In this document: one piece after another, positions 24,197-32,349 of the stretch
Position numbering within the stretch: position 1 is the stretch's first letter
Layout of the letters: every line of letters starts with the position of its first letter
DNA from: an uncultured Bacteroidales bacterium
Lineage (GTDB): Bacteria > Bacteroidota > Bacteroidia > Bacteroidales > UBA932
NCBI GenBank assembly: GCA_944326225.1
Contig: CALVDI010000016.1
Coordinates: forward strand, 1 to 43,610
Reading direction: 5' to 3'
Length of the DNA: 43,610 nucleotides
The notes under the pieces: model-generated
The model's database searches: none
Seen by the model: the letters and a program-made list of their open reading frames with translations, nothing else
Told to the model about the DNA's origin: nothing
Program-made: the position numbers and the translations under genes

Positions 24197-26820
24197 TCCA
24201 CTCCCAGCAGTACATTAAGCGGTCTTATGCGGAACTCATAGTAGACAGATTGTAGCGGCATAAGCAGCGAGTATGTGTATGTCTTGCTGTTCAGCAGATT
24301 CTTGGCATTCAGGTAGATGGATATTTTATCCGTAACAGCGCATCTTGCGTGTGCATCCAGAAAAACGGTCTGCTTGAGGTCTCTGCCGTCGATTTTGTCC
24401 AGATAATATTCGACGGTAGCGGACAATTCTATCTTATTATGTGGGAAAAACGCCATGGTCAGTCCATGTGTGGAGGAATGATTTCCGCTATTGTTCCATG
24501 TCCCGTCTGTGCTGTAACGGTTAAATTCATAAGTGCCAGTATAATTGATACTCATCCATGTGGAAATTGTGCCGTTGTAGGATATTGAGGCGTTGTATAT
24601 GCGTCCGATGTACCGATAGTCAGTCCTGTCCTGATTAATGGTGGAAGTTGTATTTGAGAATGAAAAATCGGTTGTAATCTTGGAACCGATATCAAGAAAT
24701 GTTTTTGAGATCGACGCATTAGCTGAAACGGATGAGTAGTCTGTGATGTTATTGGAAAGAATATTGACGATATAGTCATCTATGAAGTACCTTGTCATCT
24801 GGAAATCTTTGCTGGAACTGTACTGTGCCGCAGCGTTCATAACCCATCCAGCAGCGATTTCGTTGTATTCCAGTCCCAAGCCCGCATTCCATACCGGAGT
24901 CTGTGTTAGTTCGGTACGGCCCTGCACAAAGTATTTGTAGTTGGTCATAATCAGTCCGTCGTACAGCTGCTGCTCGTTTATACTTTTAAGAGTGTATGAT
25001 GCATTTGCATTCACAGTCACTTTGGGGCCGAGGCGGTATTCCATCCGCAGCATCGGATTGACTGCGAAACTGTGTTTGTCGCTTTGTTCTTGCATCTTGC
25101 AGTCAAGATATTGATACCATGCATCGATATCTAAACTGGCCATGAAGCGGCCTGATTTGAATTCGAGATAAATATTTTCAGACGGTTGTACATATTGCAG
25201 CTTTACATCGTTATGTGTAGGCACAGTCACATCTTCTCCGAGACTCAGTCCGTCCAGGGATGTCCAGAATGATCTGTGCAGATATCTTAACTCGGTCTCA
25301 GTGGACAATGTCCAGTGTTTGCCCATCTGTACAGCATAACTGAATCGGAGGTTATTGCGGAAATATCTTCCTGCAATGTCCTGAAGAGCCCTGGAACTGT
25401 CCTCTGGATTGAGTATCGTTGAGTTCTCATTTTTCTGGCGATACTGTGTGAACATACTTATCATAAAGATATTCCTGTTTTTGGCAGCGAATATCATGTT
25501 AAGATTGTTCATAAAGTTAATGTCTTTACTATCGGCGGTCTGTAGTCTTTCTTGGGAGCCTCCCAAGCGGTCATCCACATCTGTTCCTTGAAATTCCAGT
25601 CTCAGCTTATCATTGATAAATTGTCTGCGCGAGTTTATTTCTGCCGACAAGTCTACTCCACCGTAGTATTTTGTGGAGTTTACGGCATTGATCTCTGTAA
25701 AATCCATGACCTCCTCACGGTCATTGTTGTATATGTTGCGAACGGAATTACTAGATTCCATTTTTTCGTGTTCAAACCGTCCGGCAACTCCGAAGAGACA
25801 GTTTTTTATTTCGAACTTATTGTCGGAAGTGATGGAGTATGAAGTGTTGAATCTGTTTCTAGATGCGTCCAGAGGAGGGAAGTAGTGATTGATGGACAGG
25901 TAATTGGCAGGATTATAGTTTTGACCGAAATTTTTATTGTTTTGGATTATAGCACTTAGTGACGGATTGATGGACTGTGTAATGTTGTTGCCGGAAGCAT
26001 CCGTACCAGCAGTGTTGATGCTCTGTGCTTTACCTCCAACGTTCATCGCAAATGCATTAGCGGAGTATGGCACCCATGGACTTTCTGCTGCCACTCCGGC
26101 TTCAGCAGAAAGTGTGGCGAGCCATTTTGCTTTGGCATTATCTTTGAGAATTATGTTTATAGCCGCTTCCTGAGGAGTGATAATGCCTCGGATGGCCTTA
26201 ATGTGTTGGTGATTTTCGTATATTTCTATACTTTTAATGTCACGTGGATCAATGTTTTTTGTGGCTAGATTGTACCTGCTTTCCAGCAGGTCTGTGCTGT
26301 CTATGTACATACGGCTTATGGCCAGTCCTTTATGTCTGACATAACCATCCTCGCTTACACTGATGCCTGGAAGTTTCTCCAAGATATCTCCCAATACTCT
26401 ATCTCCTTGCGATATGAGAGTTTGGACGTAGTATCGCGTAGTATCTCCCGTTATCTCCATTTTCTGGGCATTGACTTTGACTTCAGGCAGTTCAATATTG
26501 TCTTCCTTAAGGTGTATGGTCATATCCCCGTCAAATGGTGGTTTAATACGAACAGTCTCATAACCCAGGAGGCGGAAGTCCAGGAATAGAGAGTCCTTGT
26601 AGTCGCCGCTCCATGAGATAGCGAAAGTTCCATTAGTGTCAGTCTGCCTGAAAGCAATGATGCCTCCTTTGGATTTACGAAGTGTGACCAAAACATTCTC
26701 AAGGGGATTGCCTTTCTCCTGTGAGACAACTGTGCCCTTGATATCTCCTGCTGTGGAGGGGAAGACTTTTACTGACAGCATGGCCAATGACAAGGCTATA
26801 TGTAAAAGTTTGTTTCGCAA
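24184..26820 (-). CDS. TonB-receptor-like outer-membrane beta-barrel with carboxypeptidase-regulatory-like domain
   Basis: An 878-residue protein. After a signal peptide (about 1-25) comes a CarboxypepD_reg-like beta-sandwich (residues 26-110, GTVVSQEKGNPLENVLVTLRK and GYETVRIKPP). A plug-like domain at about 120-235 contains VLGDILEKLPGISVSEDGYV and IDPRDIKSIEIYENHQ. The remaining 640 residues are alternating barrel strands ending in the aromatic VDVRF typical of Bam substrates. No clear TonB box is visible. The branch is the type often found beside GLPGLI genes. It is last in a six-gene operon, starting 8 bp after the signal peptidase gene, so it may be the outer-membrane channel of that system. 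The gene is more AT-rich than the housekeeping genes around it. Confidence 0.85.
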   Translation of the reverse strand: MRNKLLHIALSLAMLSVKVFPSTAGDIKGTVVSQEKGNPLENVLVTLRKSKGGIIAFRQTDTNGTFAISWSGDYKDSLFLDFRLLGYETVRIKPPFDGDMTIHLKEDNIELPEVKVNAQKMEITGDTTRYYVQTLISQGDRVLGDILEKLPGISVSEDGYVRHKGLAISRMYIDSTDLLESRYNLATKNIDPRDIKSIEIYENHQHIKAIRGIITPQEAAINIILKDNAKAKWLATLSAEAGVAAESPWVPYSANAFAMNVGGKAQSINTAGTDASGNNITQSINPSLSAIIQNNKNFGQNYNPANYLSINHYFPPLDASRNRFNTSYSITSDNKFEIKNCLFGVAGRFEHEKMESSNSVRNIYNNDREEVMDFTEINAVNSTKYYGGVDLSAEINSRRQFINDKLRLEFQGTDVDDRLGGSQERLQTADSKDINFMNNLNMIFAAKNRNIFMISMFTQYRQKNENSTILNPEDSSRALQDIAGRYFRNNLRFSYAVQMGKHWTLSTETELRYLHRSFWTSLDGLSLGEDVTVPTHNDVKLQYVQPSENIYLEFKSGRFMASLDIDAWYQYLDCKMQEQSDKHSFAVNPMLRMEYRLGPKVTVNANASYTLKSINEQQLYDGLIMTNYKYFVQGRTELTQTPVWNAGLGLEYNEIAAGWVMNAAAQYSSSKDFQMTRYFIDDYIVNILSNNITDYSSVSANASISKTFLDIGSKITTDFSFSNTTSTINQDRTDYRYIGRIYNASISYNGTISTWMSINYTGTYEFNRYSTDGTWNNSGNHSSTHGLTMAFFPHNKIELSATVEYYLDKIDGRDLKQTVFLDAHARCAVTDKISIYLNAKNLLNSKTYTYSLLMPLQSVYYEFRIRPLNVLLGVDVRF

Positions 26821-26828
26821 TATGTCGG

Positions 26829-27368
26829 TTATTTGTAACTTATTATAAAACTTTCGGGAATGAGCCCCCAGTGCCTGCTGTCAAAAGATACAGAACTGTT
26901 GTCTCCTATTGCGTAATAATAGTTTTCAGAGAATGTGAATAAACTGTCATTACAAATAGTTTTACCGTATTGTTCTGTTTCGTAAACCATTACCTTTTCA
27001 TACAGTTTGCACGTGCTGTCGTTTGCCTTAATGCGATAACCTTTATATGGTAAGACAACAGTCCGACCGGATACTGTTGCCGTATCGCCTGGACAACCGG
27101 TACATCTTTTTATGTATACGATGTCCTGGCTTTTGTAAATTTTGTCACCGTAGTTCCCAAGTGGAAAGTAAAAGACAATGATGCGGTCTTTTAATGTTTC
27201 GCAAACATTACTACCAGTCTTCCATGTGGCAATCAGGTCCCCGCTATCCAATGTAGGATACATGGAATTGTCTTGAATTCTAACAAGTTCGACTTTATGT
27301 AAAAGCAAAAGGGCCGAAGAGCTGAGTAGAAGGCATAAGGTGATGATTATGTATGCACGTAGTTTCAT
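26829..27368 (-). CDS. Signal peptidase I (family S26), operon-specific
   Basis: A 179-residue protein with one N-terminal membrane helix (residues 5-24) and the S26 catalytic landmarks: nucleophile Ser35 in DNSMYPTL, general-base Lys87 in YIKRCTGCPGD, and the box E region GDNSSVSFDSRHWG at 155-168. S26 enzymes cut signal peptides on the outer face of the inner membrane. The short form with one helix, set in an accessory operon, suggests a dedicated peptidase for a neighbouring exported product rather than the housekeeping LepB. Its start overlaps the propeller gene stop by 4 bp (ATGA). Confidence 0.87.
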   Translation of the reverse strand: MKLRAYIIITLCLLLSSSALLLLHKVELVRIQDNSMYPTLDSGDLIATWKTGSNVCETLKDRIIVFYFPLGNYGDKIYKSQDIVYIKRCTGCPGDTATVSGRTVVLPYKGYRIKANDSTCKLYEKVMVYETEQYGKTICNDSLFTFSENYYYAIGDNSSVSFDSRHWGLIPESFIISYK

Positions 27369-28414
27369 ATTCGGTATCGTATTAATGCTCTTCTGTCGTC
27401 AGGCAGAAACTGCAGTAGGTAGATGTTTTTCCCATCTTCTGAAAGAGACATGGCCAAGGGGGAAATTATGGTTCCGAGACAATAAGAGTCAAGAAGTGTT
27501 CCGTCCCAGTCTATTTTGACTATGTAGGCTTCATTGTTGAGTGTGAATATAGAGAGAAGCCATTCAGCCGTGGCAGTTCCTGTTTTGTATGCTCTGTTTG
27601 AAGGACTGCTCACAGCAATCATACCGCCGTCCAGTATGAGATAGTCATTGGGAATATCAGCCGGACCTGTAATCTCGTAGAGTTTTTTTAGAGGGGAGTA
27701 CTCCCAGATTTCGAGAATGTCATCGTATGGGGACAGATATGCAAGCCTGTATCTCTCAGGATGGACTATGACTGAGCCTTGTGATACGTTGAGTGTTTGG
27801 AATTTGTATTTGTCAGTGTGGAAAGTAAGAGTGCTGTCGGATATTATAAACCTGCGGCTGTCACCGTTGTCTATCTTTCCGTCCTGAGACTTGAAACAGT
27901 ATGGGTTCAGTCCAAGGAGACGGTCTCCATACGGTAAGACATTGGAAAATACAGTCGTCTCATTGTCGATATTGAATTCCCGAATGCTCGGAGAGTATTC
28001 CGCTCCGATTATGGCCAATGAGTCAAGGTTGTAGTAGGCTACCTGATGCTTGATGGCATCCAGTATTTCTAAAGTGTCTCCGTATATGCGTGAGAAATCG
28101 GAGATGAATATATTATCTTCTGCACCGTAATTAGGTAGGCTGTCAGTTAGTTTGCCCGTTTTGAGGTCTATAATTTCAATACTTCTATCACCTTTATTCA
28201 CCGTTACAATCTTACCATTGCCAGCGTACATTGCTGAGTATATCTTTTTTTCAGTTACCAAGACTGTATCTCCAGTGAGTCTTGTGGCTGATGTCAAGGC
28301 ATCAGCCGATAATTTGACGCAGACAGTGCTATTTGTGTTCCCGCAGGCGGACAGTATGTTGGAACACAGTATGACGGTGGATAGTGCAGTTAGTTTAAAC
28401 AGTGTGCGTGTCAT
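27365..28414 (-). CDS. BF3164/TolB-like six-bladed beta-propeller lipoprotein
   Basis: A 349-residue lipoprotein: signal peptide with lipobox ILSAC (Cys24), then repeated four-stranded sheet units with turns such as NGKIVTVNKGDRSIEIIDLKTGKL, YGDTLEILDAIKHQVAYYNLDS and DGKNIYLLQFLPDD. I associate this layout with the Bacteroidetes BF3164-like/6-bladed propeller lipoproteins, which are often found near NVEALA-type peptides. Function is unknown; substrate binding or a scaffold role is inferred. I chose the ATG at 28414 because it leaves a normal signal peptide and a 7-bp gap after the GLPGLI gene; the longer reading overlaps that gene. Confidence 0.75.
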   Translation of the reverse strand: MTRTLFKLTALSTVILCSNILSACGNTNSTVCVKLSADALTSATRLTGDTVLVTEKKIYSAMYAGNGKIVTVNKGDRSIEIIDLKTGKLTDSLPNYGAEDNIFISDFSRIYGDTLEILDAIKHQVAYYNLDSLAIIGAEYSPSIREFNIDNETTVFSNVLPYGDRLLGLNPYCFKSQDGKIDNGDSRRFIISDSTLTFHTDKYKFQTLNVSQGSVIVHPERYRLAYLSPYDDILEIWEYSPLKKLYEITGPADIPNDYLILDGGMIAVSSPSNRAYKTGTATAEWLLSIFTLNNEAYIVKIDWDGTLLDSYCLGTIISPLAMSLSEDGKNIYLLQFLPDDRRALIRYRI

Positions 28415-28421
28415 GACGGCA

Positions 28422-29309
28422 TCAATCTTTTTCAATAAAATCATAATTCATGGGTGTGACTCTGTCTGTGCCCTCACCCATTAATTTCCAGCGGCTGTTT
28501 ACCAGATACAGTCTGGATGCTTGGACGGCATTGGTCAGCATAAGCCGTTTTGCTTTTATATAGTTGGCTCTCTTTGTCTTTACATACATTTTGTCCGGCA
28601 GGTCTATGCTACATCGGGTACGATACAGTTCCAAGGCAGTAAAAATGTATTCTCTGCGGCTGTCATACACCTCTAATATCAAGCCGGGTAGACCAGAGAA
28701 CTTCCAAGGTCCCGACATAGCCGGAATATCAGGAGTGAACCAAGCTGTGTAATCTCTTCCTCTGAAACGGCACGTCGCCTTAAAACAGACCATGTTAAGT
28801 ATATTCTTGGTACTGTCAGATATAGACCATCCCATCTCAGGCATATCTTCTTCGTACAGGAAATCCTGAGTGATTACCCGTCCGGTGCATGTCAGTCTAT
28901 CCTCGGGATAGTTCTGGTATATTGCCTCGAAGAATGTCAATGGATATGATATGTCCTCATAAAGAATATTGGATATGACCGGCAGTTCGGAACCTAGTTT
29001 TAAAAGCGAATCGGTCTCAAAATATTGAAAATGATAGAACTTATTAATATGTTTCCCAATTTCGAGCGTAGAAGTCTCTTTTATTCGGAGTCCTGAGGTG
29101 GTATCGATAGCAAAATCACTGAGATAGTTGACTCTTAACAGGATACTGTCAAGTACTGTGTATCCTGTGTGGGGATAGTCGAAAAAATACACATATCGTT
29201 CGCCGTTAAAGTTCTTGCCTTCTACGATTAACTGGGCAAAAACGTTCATGTCTCCGAACAATAAAGTCGGAGATATGAACGAAATCAGAATCAGCAATGT
29301 GCGTCGCAT
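28422..29309 (-). CDS. GLPGLI family exported protein
   Basis: A 295-residue protein with a type I signal peptide (residues 1-25, ending VFAQ). It carries the family signature FSGLPGLILEV, with GLPGLI itself at residues 206-211. AWFTPDIPAMSGPWKFSGLPG is the usual context (motif split here for brevity). GLPGLI proteins are Bacteroidetes-specific, periplasmic or surface, and uncharacterised; they commonly neighbour TonB-receptor-like barrels, as here. It lies 10 bp after the small cysteine protein and 7 bp before the propeller gene. Confidence 0.87.
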   Translation of the reverse strand: MRRTLLILISFISPTLLFGDMNVFAQLIVEGKNFNGERYVYFFDYPHTGYTVLDSILLRVNYLSDFAIDTTSGLRIKETSTLEIGKHINKFYHFQYFETDSLLKLGSELPVISNILYEDISYPLTFFEAIYQNYPEDRLTCTGRVITQDFLYEEDMPEMGWSISDSTKNILNMVCFKATCRFRGRDYTAWFTPDIPAMSGPWKFSGLPGLILEVYDSRREYIFTALELYRTRCSIDLPDKMYVKTKRANYIKAKRLMLTNAVQASRLYLVNSRWKLMGEGTDRVTPMNYDFIEKD

Positions 29310-29319
29310 AGTCAGTGCG

Positions 29320-29640
29320 TTAATTCCAAAGGTATACTGGTCCTACGGAAACAAGCCATTGTTTGAATTCCCCTGTACAGATATACATGGTGGTTGTAGC
29401 TCCAGGATTGCTCACTAAGTTGTCTGATTCCTTTTTTACTACAGTCCATGCGCATATGTCGTCGCTTCTGGCATCGCATTTGAAAGTTATGCCATTTTCT
29501 TTTTTGTAACAATCAACCTCATTGTCGGCCTCTGCTGTTCTGATAGATAAAAGCATATTTGCGGCAACCGAAATTATAACAGCAGCAGTGCAGCAAACGG
29601 TAAATGTTAGGACATGTTGAAAATATTTGGAAATGCTCAT
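29320..29640 (-). CDS. Small cysteine-containing exported protein, NVEALA-like
   Basis: A 106-residue protein with a hydrophobic N-terminal segment at residues 10-33 (VLTFTVCCTAAVIIS and following) that could be a signal peptide or anchor. The short tail after it has four cysteines at 44, 55, 63 and 88, spaced well for two disulfides. The architecture of hydrophobic leader, acidic cleavage-region stretch (RTAEADNEVDC) and cysteine-rich tail resembles NVEALA-domain small proteins of Bacteroidetes, but the exact NVEALA word is absent, so the family call is tentative. It sits second in the operon, between a CxxC lipoprotein and GLPGLI, with a signal peptidase gene downstream. It is the likeliest cargo of the system. 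Confidence 0.65.
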   Translation of the reverse strand: MSISKYFQHVLTFTVCCTAAVIISVAANMLLSIRTAEADNEVDCYKKENGITFKCDARSDDICAWTVVKKESDNLVSNPGATTTMYICTGEFKQWLVSVGPVYLWN

Positions 29641-29658
29641 AATTGTAAATATAAAGGA

Positions 29659-30147
29659 TTAATCAATAGACCATGGGATATATTTGATAATTCTGCCGTT
29701 GATTATTAAGTATGCTCCGTCTTGTGCATAGATATCAGAGGCAATAACTTTTCTTGGGAACATCAAGTAATTCTTATCTTGTTGTGCAAGATAATATTTT
29801 ACCAATTCGTCATTATCTCCTTTTATCATAAGAGCCGGTTCAGGCAGTCCGTCACCACTTTCCCATGTGGCGAGGAAATCCATCAGTGAAGCGATGCAGA
29901 AAGAACAGTCTCCGGTAACAACATATGCCATTCGCTTGATGTTGTCGTTAGAAAAAATATCTGGCGTAAGAAAAAGAGTGTCAACTCTTTCCATAGCATC
30001 GAAATCAATGGCATCAAGGTCGTATACGAACAGCAGTTTCTGGATTTCCCGCAACTTTTCAGAAATTCCCATACTGGCTGCCCTAGATCGGCAAGAGGAT
30101 AGCATTGGGATGATAATTAATAATATAGGCAGTATTTTCTTATACAT
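29659..30147 (-). CDS. Thioredoxin-like lipoprotein with CxxC motif
   Basis: A 162-residue lipoprotein: signal peptide with lipobox MLSSC (Cys19). A predicted thioredoxin-like fold has the redox motif VTGDCSFCIASLMDF (cysteines 81 and 84) at the start of a helix, followed by PALMIKGDNDELVKYY and the C-terminal strand AYLIINGRIIKYIPW. A role in oxidising, isomerising or reducing disulfides in the periplasm is inferred from the motif. The start at 30147 gives a normal lipoprotein leader; an ATG seven codons upstream is possible. It is first in the six-gene operon, 18 bp before the small cysteine-bearing gene. Confidence 0.7.
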   Translation of the reverse strand: MYKKILPILLIIIPMLSSCRSRAASMGISEKLREIQKLLFVYDLDAIDFDAMERVDTLFLTPDIFSNDNIKRMAYVVTGDCSFCIASLMDFLATWESGDGLPEPALMIKGDNDELVKYYLAQQDKNYLMFPRKVIASDIYAQDGAYLIINGRIIKYIPWSID

Positions 30148-30300
30148 ATTCCATGAGATAATGTTCATTCATGAGTTAATCATAGCAATCGGCTCAGGTT
30201 TTCAGAATGAACTGCCCTGATATAATGCTATGTCCACAGAATCCATGCGGAGAGAGATGTTTGAGTATTCATGATTGAAGTATTGGTTAATACTTACTAG

Positions 30301-30308
30301 CAAATATA
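30301..30308 (-). promoter_or_regulatory. Promoter of the six-gene operon
   Basis: Minus-strand TATATTTG is a full -7 match, with a TTTG -33 element (30327-30330) at 18-bp spacing. It would give a leader of roughly 150 nt before the CxxC lipoprotein. Confidence 0.6.
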
Positions 30309-30355
30309 ATAAAAAAAGTGTAAATGCAAAAATATTTCTATTGAACTACCCTGAT

Positions 30356-30682
30356 TTAGGTTGACAGCATAGCTTGAAGGTTGTCGCCTTCATTTTCGGA
30401 GCTGCGGCTCGCCGCAGCTCCGGAGTCATGGTCAGAATTTGTATCCGATGCTGAGTCTGGGCCTGAAGTGGAAGTCTGTTTAAGTACTGTATTCTTCTCC
30501 CTGTAGTATGAGTTGAAGGAGTCCAGCGGCTCAAAATCTAGGTTGAACAGCGTAGATGGCATCATGCTTGTCGGCTCCTGGCTTCTTCTGTTTTGTATGG
30601 CGGCAATGTATGCTCTGAATTTAAGACTGGTAAAACCCTCTCCACTTAAATCAACCCTCTTTATCAAGTCCTTGATGCTCAA
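30356..30682 (-). other. Doubtful open reading frame, possibly a gene remnant
   Basis: The frame is open from a stop at 30821-30823 to 30356. It has no ATG at a sensible place; the first usable start is TTG at 30680-30682, giving 108 residues. The N-terminal half (DLIKRVDLSGEGFTSLKFR) looks protein-like. The C-terminal third is low-complexity Ser/Asp-rich and includes the strong hairpin. I recognise no family. It could be the tail of a decayed gene or chance. Confidence 0.25.
30397..30422. repeat. GC-rich perfect hairpin (11-bp stem, 4-nt loop)
   Basis: CGGAGCTGCGG and CCGCAGCTCCG flank CTCG within AT-rich DNA. No T tract follows on either strand, so it is not a standard terminator. It lies inside the doubtful reading frame. 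Confidence 0.6.
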
Positions 30683-31130
30683 TGACGTCGAAAATAACGA
30701 AAAAGTAAAGTGATGTTCATTCGTTATCCATGTCCCGTATCTAAACAGTAAGGTGGTGTTCGTGTGTCGTTCATGCCAGTGTATCGATTGGAGGTAATGG
30801 AAAATATCAGAAAGTCTGCACTACGCTTTCACGAAATTTATGGAGTTCGGGGAAATCTTCTCCTGAGACTTCGAAGTATTATTGATCTGAAGTTATATGC
30901 GGAACCCATGTGCAGCATGACGTGAGCTGCTTCTTAAAGATAAATTGTCCCCAAATGTTTTAAAAACTGTTTGGATTACAGGAGATAATATTCTTAGCTT
31001 TTGAAAGGGCGCAGGGCTGTCTGACTGAAGATATTCGTGGAAGTCACAGATAAGATTCGTAAAATTTTCTTTAAGATAGTTATGTTACAGCAGTATGATG
31101 TCTAAAATCTAAATCCAAAGGAGTGGCGCA

Positions 31131-31667
31131 TTACAGCAGGCCGTCGGAGATGCGGAGGGTGACGGTGCGGTTGTCGGGGTCGATGTCCAGCAGCAGGTCG
31201 TCGTGATATGGGATGAGGGAGTCGGAACCTTCGATTTCGAGGCAGATATTGCCTGAGAAATCCATGATGTCCGAGATGATGCCGACAGTGCTGCTATCCT
31301 GATTGAGCAGGGTGAAGCCTGTCAGATCCTCAAGAGTGAGTCCGTCCTCATTGATTTGATGCGCGTCAGTCGCGCTCAGTTCGGGATAGCCCGCCGGGTC
31401 GATGCAGATATCCTTGCCGGCGGCCTCTTCTGCGTCACTGTGAGAGTCTATGTCCTCCAGGTGGAGGATGGCTTTGCGCAGGCCTTTGAACTGGATATTC
31501 TGAATATAAAAAGGAACCGGCAGGCCGTCATAGAACAGCCATACCGGTTCTTCTGTCTTTAAGATGTCTGATATTCCGTCCTGAAAAGACACCATGACAT
31601 CGCCTTCGGTACCGTAGGACTTCACAATCCTGGCTATCGGCTGCAATGTGTCTTCTCCGGGAAACAT
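31131..31667 (-). CDS. rimM: Ribosome maturation factor RimM
   Basis: A 178-residue two-domain protein. The N-terminal RimM beta-barrel begins PIARIVKSYGTEGDVMV, and the PRC-barrel domain follows with TLEDLTGFTLLNQDSSTVGIIS, and SLIPYHDDLLLDID near the C terminus. RimM binds ribosomal protein S19 and assists 30S head assembly. It lies 4 bp after rpsP, a common rpsP-rimM pairing. Confidence 0.93.
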   Translation of the reverse strand: MFPGEDTLQPIARIVKSYGTEGDVMVSFQDGISDILKTEEPVWLFYDGLPVPFYIQNIQFKGLRKAILHLEDIDSHSDAEEAAGKDICIDPAGYPELSATDAHQINEDGLTLEDLTGFTLLNQDSSTVGIISDIMDFSGNICLEIEGSDSLIPYHDDLLLDIDPDNRTVTLRISDGLL

Positions 31668-31671
31668 CGCG

Positions 31672-32235
31672 CTACTCTGCTGCGGGAGCCTCTGTGTTCT
31701 CAGCGTTTGCTGCTGCCTCAGCAGCTTCAGCCTCGGCTTTTGCCTTGGCCTCAGCCTCTGCCTTTGCGGCTGCTTCCTCAGCTTTGCGCTTGCTGATGGC
31801 CTCGGCTCTCTCCTGATTGACCTTGGCCTCTGCGTTGAGGCTCTCGCGGCGGGCCTCGTTGTCAGACTTCTTCAGATTCTGCTTCTTGGACTCGATCTTG
31901 GCGTCCCTCTCAGCCTTCCATGCATTCCATCTCTGGTCTGCGACTTCCTGGCTGATGGCGCCTTTGGCAACTCCTCCGTTGAGGTGCTTCCTCAGAAGGA
32001 TTCCCTCGTATGAGAGGATACGGCGGCAGGTGTCGGTAGGCTGTGCACCTGTGTTGAGCCAGTAAAGAGCTCTCTCTGCGTCGAGTTTGATGGTTGCGGG
32101 GTTGGTGTTGGGGTTGTAGATTCCGAGCTGCTCGATGTAACGTCCGTCACGGGGAGCGCGGATGTCAGCCACTACTATGTGGAAGAATGCGTGATTCTTC
32201 TTACCGTGGCGTGATAAACGAATTTTAACTGCCAT
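31672..32235 (-). CDS. rpsP: 30S ribosomal protein S16 with long C-terminal extension
   Basis: The first 80 or so residues are standard bS16: [35 protein letters not shown], and [15 protein letters not shown]. The protein then continues to 187 residues, about twice the usual length in E. coli. It passes through a basic-helical stretch into an Ala/Glu/Lys-rich tail ([20 protein letters not shown]) likely to form a helix on the ribosome surface. Such tails are seen in Bacteroidetes S16. Its leader has a -7 element 62 nt upstream and an isolated perfect anti-SD match at 32270-32277. Confidence 0.96.
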   Translation of the reverse strand: MAVKIRLSRHGKKNHAFFHIVVADIRAPRDGRYIEQLGIYNPNTNPATIKLDAERALYWLNTGAQPTDTCRRILSYEGILLRKHLNGGVAKGAISQEVADQRWNAWKAERDAKIESKKQNLKKSDNEARRESLNAEAKVNQERAEAISKRKAEEAAAKAEAEAKAKAEAEAAEAAANAENTEAPAAE

Positions 32236-32269
32236 TACGTACAGGTTATTAAATGATTAATAATTAAAA

Positions 32270-32277
32270 CCTCCTTA
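32270..32277 (-). promoter_or_regulatory. Isolated Shine-Dalgarno-like sequence in the rpsP leader
   Basis: Minus-strand TAAGGAGG is a perfect complement to the usual 16S 3' end CCTCCTTA. It lies 34 nt upstream of the rpsP ATG, too far for normal initiation, with no start codon at the right distance. Confidence 0.4.
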
Positions 32278-32297
32278 TCTTCTCGAGAAAAGGCCCG

Positions 32298-32305
32298 CAA
32301 ATATA
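32298..32305 (-). promoter_or_regulatory. -7 promoter element for rpsP-rimM
   Basis: Minus-strand TATATTTG lies 62 nt before the rpsP ATG. Confidence 0.65.
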
Positions 32306-32349
32306 CGTACTTTTTTCGAATTGCCAAGAATTTCCTCAACAATACGGTG

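Larger units (their letters stand above)
30148..31130. other. Gene-poor region between the peptide-type operon and rimM
   Basis: About 980 bp with no convincing gene. It holds the promoter of the leftward operon (30301-30308), an 11-bp-stem hairpin (30397-30422) and one doubtful minus-strand reading frame (30356-30682). The rest is AT-rich, with no tRNA, IS ends or recognised protein remnant. It may be a decayed insertion. Confidence 0.5.

Noticed and set aside
30773-30925. Plus-strand 50-residue frame in the gene-poor region
   Set aside because: Too short, with no leader, promoter or family features.
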